A stretch of 64,000 nt of DNA from Rugalucina vietnamica. Lineage: Eukaryota; Mollusca; Bivalvia; Lucinida; Lucinidae. The stretch covers positions 30,728,488 through 30,792,487 of the forward strand of contig OZ024871.1 of NCBI GenBank assembly GCA_964017185.1, given 5' to 3'. Each line of letters opens with the position of its first letter. The stretch's first letter is position 1. The notes beneath the pieces were generated by a model. The model made no database searches. It saw nothing but the letters and a program-made list of their open reading frames with translations, and was not told the DNA's origin. A program made the translations under genes and the position numbers. Below are positions 49,801 to 55,800 of the stretch, piece by piece.

Positions 49801-52800
49801 TGTTTCTGCAAGTAGAAAACGTTTGTAGGTTACTTTTGCCATAATGCATCTTCAAAAGCAAAAGGTACGAAGCCCACTATGTTCCTTCCACATGATCATT
49901 CTTTGACTATTTTATTGAATCTATTTTAGTGGTAGATATTGAAACTGGTTACCAATAACAATCACCATTTATTTTTAGGTTTGCCTATTGAATATTTATA
50001 AAGGAGAACAAGGGAAATGACTTGTGTCTTGTATTAAATTCTTAATTATTTAGTACCTTTTACATTTAAATCCTCATGTAACCTTTGTTGTTGGTTGGTT
50101 GGTTTATTTTTACCTTCAAGTCCCACTATCACCTATGGTGAGGGGAGAAGCCAAGGATCAAACCTGTGACTGCTTGTTCACAATGCTAGTGGCTTAACCA
50201 CTACACTTAATAACCTTTTAGGACTGTACAATACTACATGCCAAACCATGTTTATCTATTACAAGTTTCTGTCTTCAAAACATAAAACCCAGTTAATCCT
50301 GACAGTCTGGTGCACTTCCTAACAACAGACTTATTTTCTTTACAAGCCTTGAAAAATATCTAAAACACTTTCATAGACTCACAGTACACACATGCGCAAC
50401 GTTTAAAAACAAATATATATATATATGGCTTATCAGTCAATTTAACATACAGATTTTGCTGTTTTTGGCTCCTTGTGCGTATAACTTGAAATTTTCTGGT
50501 TACGTCCTTGACTTTTGTAACATTTTGGACAGGAATCAACTGTATCGTTTGGAGATTTTCTCAAAGTACTGTTGGCTTGGTTCCTTCAAATTTAAAGGAT
50601 GATGAGCAAAATGAAAGCAACATTTTTGCAGTGTTTCTTCAAGATTTTGTGAGGATAGCTACACTATCAACCACGAAGAAGTAACTCCCTGTAATGTGTT
50701 CTGCCAGGATGACATTACAGTAAAATCTGAAGATGATCTATTTTTGTTTAAATAGAAATATGATAAATAAAACCACAAATCAATGTAGTACAATAATTTG
50801 CGGTCAATTTAATCATCATGTAAACACCTTGAAGGGCACTAAAAGTTTATGAAGACATGTATGATATCCAAGTTGATTATATTTAGATATTTAAAAAGAA
50901 GTTTGCTTTATCATTCAAGGGTTTTCATCACCACAAAATCATTGCATAACATGTTTATTTCAACCTTCAAATTAGGGAGGTTGTGGTACTAAGTAAAGTA
51001 TTTAAAGTCCAATTCGCATGCGCCAAAAATACACGCGTGTAAATATACTCTGGTGTGCAAATTTTACTCGGGTAAGCAAATGGCGCATGCGAACGCAAAT
51101 ACACATCGGAGTACATTTACATACGGGTAAATTTACTTCTAGGTCTGACCAGATGCAAATTTTATTTTTACAAATACACACGTGTAAGTTTACTATTAAG
51201 TCCCATGCGAATGCAAAGTAAATTTTACCCATGAGTATTTTTATTTCAAGTCAATACTCTGCTTTTAGATAAAGAATTTTCACATTTTTTGTTCTTAACT
51301 AAATATATGACAGTTGCTGAAACTGTGGACATCGTTGCTAAATAAAAGTTTATTGCCGTTCAACATATTTTAGATTATTTGGAGTGCAGACAGCCACACT
51401 ATTTCTTCATTTATAATTCTTGGTGAGGATTCTTGGGGCATTTTTACAGTAATTCCTTGTGATAGGATGATAATAGGGAACTGTATAACTGCTAAGGTTA
51501 AGCCTGACCATTACATGATTCTCCTCTGCTGCAAAAAGTCTACAAGAACACCTTGAAGCAGCCTCTTCTTGTTTTGCAAATACAGAATACGTACTTAAAT
51601 GAACAGGTTTATATCCAGAAATGATTCAATACAAAAATACTCCTGGTGATAAAACCCATGCGAACGCATTTTAAATTTACTCACAGGTTGATTTGCACAC
51701 CGGAGTATATTTACACACCGAAGTATATTTACACGCGTGTATTTTTTGCACATGCGAATTGGACTTTTAAGTCCAATTCGCATGCGCAAAAAATACACTC
51801 TTATTTAGCAACAATGTCCACAGTCTCAGCAACTGTCATATAATCAGTTATGGACAAAAATGTGAAAAGCAGAAAATTGACTCGAAATAAAAATACTCAT
51901 GGGTAAATTTTACTTTGCGTTCACATAGGACATAAAAGTAAATTTACATGTGTGTATTTGTAAAAATACAATTTGCATCTGGTCAGACCCAGGAGTAAAT
52001 TTACCCATATGTAAATATACTCCGGTGTGTATTTGCGTTCGCATGCGCCATTTGCTTACCCCGAGTAAAATTTGCACACCGGAGTATATTTACACACATG
52101 TATTTTTGGCGCATGCGAATTGGACTTAAGTCTTACGTTCCACTCAACAGCTAAGGTCATATGGCATCAGGACCTTGGTTTAAAGTCAGCTGAAGTACAC
52201 TAAGTTACAAAGCACAAATGGACTCACTAAAATTTATCTGGAATTCAAAGGGTACAAGCCAACCAAGAAAATTAGTGAGAAGCTTCTTCTCCCTCATGGA
52301 AATACGGGAGAAGTTTGGATTTAAATTTCATGTTTGACTATGTGTATATTCTACACGACTATGTGTATATTCTACACATTCTCTTCTCCCATAATACTGA
52401 AAATGGGGAGAAGTTTGTTCATTTAGTGTGTGTGTGGGGGGGGGGGGGGGGTATTTCTCACTAGACACCCTGTAGGCTGTAGCTAAACTATGAATCATGC
52501 AAAACTTGACCTCTCAACCACATACACACAAACAAACTGTGTAGTATTTAAGTAATCAGAAAAGCCTGAGGTGTATCACCTTTCTAAGATTGATGATATC
52601 TTTTTCACAACTGTGACAGCTCAACTGAATTAATCTCTGGATCAAATGAATCAAAACATCTGAGCCCACACCTGTTATCAGGGAATAGCCTACAGGGTGA
52701 CTAGGGAGAAATAGTCTCCCCAAATGAACAAACTTCTCCCTATTTTCAGTTGAGGGAGAAGTGAAAATGTATAGAGTCTATAAATTTCTCCCTAAATTTC

Positions 52801-55800
52801 TTGGCTAGTTTGAACCCTGTGAACTTAGTTGGCTGTTGTCAGTCGTTATAGGCTTGTTTGACTAAGATAGATCATAGATTAAAATGCATGTATAACTGTA
52901 TTTGGGTTGCGGAAAAAAGAAAAACACCAGAGGACCACTGGTCCTGAGAACGCTCACCTGAAGCCTGATCTTGGAGTATCAAGTCATCATGAAATGACCT
53001 TGACCTTGAATACTCACACACCTTTATTGACTTCACAAGTTGTCTGCATCTGCAAAGTTTCAGGTTTCAGGCTGCAATAGTTTCCAAACCCAGTGATTTC
53101 TGAGAAAACCATAATTTTAATTTTGATATTTAAATGACCTTGGGTCAAGGTCAACAAATGACCTTGGCCTTCATTAATTACTTACCTTCATTGACTCCAT
53201 TAGTTGTCTGCATCTAGCAACTTTCAGGTCTCAGGCTGCAACAGTTTCCAAAATATCCATTGTTTTCGCCTTTTCCCATGTAAAAGCCTACGTTTCCAAA
53301 ATTGACCTTGCCATAAAATAGGTCAAGGTCATCCTAGGGTCATCATTTCAACAAACTATGATGGGCTGGAGTCCCAAATGCTACATACCAAGTTTCGCGT
53401 AAATCGGCCAGCCGGTTCTGGAGAAGAAGATTTTTGAGTGGTTTTTTAACATAGTTGGGCATGGCGGCCATCTTGGTCATGTGACCCGAATTTCGCGATC
53501 AAACTTTCGTTCCCCCTACCCATGGACACTCCACATAAAATTTCACTTTGATTGGCCAAGCAGTTTCAGAGAAGAAGATCTTTGAAAAGTGTGTATGGAC
53601 GACAGACTGGCCAAGGTCAAGAGATGACCTTGACCTAAATTAATCACATACCTTCATCTACTCCATTAGTTGTTTGCAGGTCTCAGGCAGCAACAGTTTT
53701 CAAAAAATCCATAGTTTTCACTTTTCCCATGTAAAAGCCTATGTTTCCAAAATTGAAATTGCCGTAAAATAGGTCAAGGTCATCCTAGGGTCATCATTTT
53801 ATCAAACTATGATGGGCTGAAGTCTCAAATGCTACATACCAAGTTTCATGAAAATCGGCCTGCCGGTTCTGGAGAAGAAGATTTTTGAGTGGTTTTTACC
53901 ATATATGGGCGTGGCAGCCATCTTGGTCATGTGACCTGGATTTCGCGATTAAACTTTCGTCTCCCCTACCCATGGATGCTCCACATGAAATTTCACTTTG
54001 ATTGGCCAAGCAGTTTCAGAGAAGAAGATCTTTGAAAAGTGTGTATGGACGACAGACAGGCCAAGGTCAAGAGATGACCTTGACCTAAATTAATCACATA
54101 CCTTCATCTACTCCATTGGTTGTTTGCATCTACCACTTTTCAGGCCTCAAGCTGCAATAGTTTTCAAAAAATCCATAGTTTTCACTTTTTCCCATGTAAA
54201 AGCCTATGTTTCCAAATTGACATTGCCGTAAAATAGATCAAGGTCATCCTATGGTCATCATTTTATCTAACTATGATGGGCTGGAGTCCCAAATGCTACA
54301 TACCAAGTTTCATGAAAATCGGCCAGCCGGTTCTGGAGAAGATTTTTGAGTGGTTTTTACCATATATGGGCGTGGTCGCCATCTTGGTCATGTGACCTGG
54401 ATTTCGCAATCAAACTTTGGTCTCCCCTGACCTAAATTAATCACATACCTTCATCTACTCCATTAGTTGTTTGCATCTACCACTTTTCAGGCCTCAGGCT
54501 GCAATAGTTTTCAAAAAAATCCATAGTTTTCACTTTTTCCCATGTAAAAGCCTATGTTTCCAAATTTGACCTTGCTGTAAAATAGGTCAAGGTCATCCAA
54601 GGGTCATCATTTTATCAAACTATGATGGGCTGAAGTCCCTGATGCTACATACCAAGTTTCGTGAAAATCGGCCCACCGGTTCTGGAGAAGAAGATTTTTG
54701 TGGTTTTTACCATATATGGGCGTGGCGGCCATCTTGGTCATGTGACCTGGATTTCGCAATCAAACTTGAAATGCCACTACCCAAGGAGGCTCCACATAAA
54801 ATTTCAACTAGACCGGCCAAGCAGTTTCAGAGAAGAAGATCTTTGAAATTGTGGACGACGGACGGACGCCGGATCATGGCCATCCTATAAGCTCACCTTG
54901 TAAGGGCTCAGGTGAGCTAAAAAAGCAGCTTTCTTACACATTAGCACATATGTCTAGCTCATATGTTGTTTCAAGCATGACGATAAGAAAATAACCAAGC
55001 ATCTCTTTACAAACAAAACATTTATTTTTTTTTTCAATGATTCACTTCACTTATATCTAATGTTTGTGGGCGTAACCAGCTAACCACATGCACCGGCAAA
55101 CAGTGTAATTAATTTCTCCTTTATCTACCTATGATGTAAGTTGCATTATTGATCTTGGAAAAAATTATCAACATTTCTTCCTTTTAAGGTAAACTTGGTT
55201 CGATACATAGAAATATACGTTATCAGCTGTTTTCTCTTGCAAGATTAATATCAAAATTGATATCTTCACTGCTGTTGAGTGAAAATTGCATAAAATGTCT
55301 ATCAAAACACGCAAATCAAAATGTTCAGTAAATACAACTGTAATACTGTACTTGTGACTGATTGTCAACCAAAGTAACCCGGTTACACTGAAAGGTTTTC
55401 CAGACTTCAGTGCAGAGAAAATCAAATTTCTTGATCTAACAAGACACAAGAGTATACCTTCTCCATTTTCTATCCAATTCCCCTGACACTATTTCCCTGT
55501 CTACTCTGTTCTAAGACAATATTTCAAATGTCAGAGAGTGACAGTAAGAGTCTGAACTTTGCCAGATATAAGAGCCACCTCGTGAGAAAACCAACAATGC
55601 GGTTTCCGAACAGGTCCGACACAAATCGGCCTGACGTACAGCTACAGAAGCAGGCTAGAAGCTTGAAATTTTGGAGTTAAGTAGAGGAGGAATTGTACTA
55701 TTCGAGTAGCGAAAACAAAGGCGCTGATCAGCTTCGCGGTTACTGCGAAGCTGATCTGCGCCTTTGTTTTCGCATAAGCAGATTGTTGGTTTTCTCATGA

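Noticed and set aside
51002-51843. Mirror-image open frames of 65-76 codons on both strands
   Set aside because: They arise from the inverted arms of F5.
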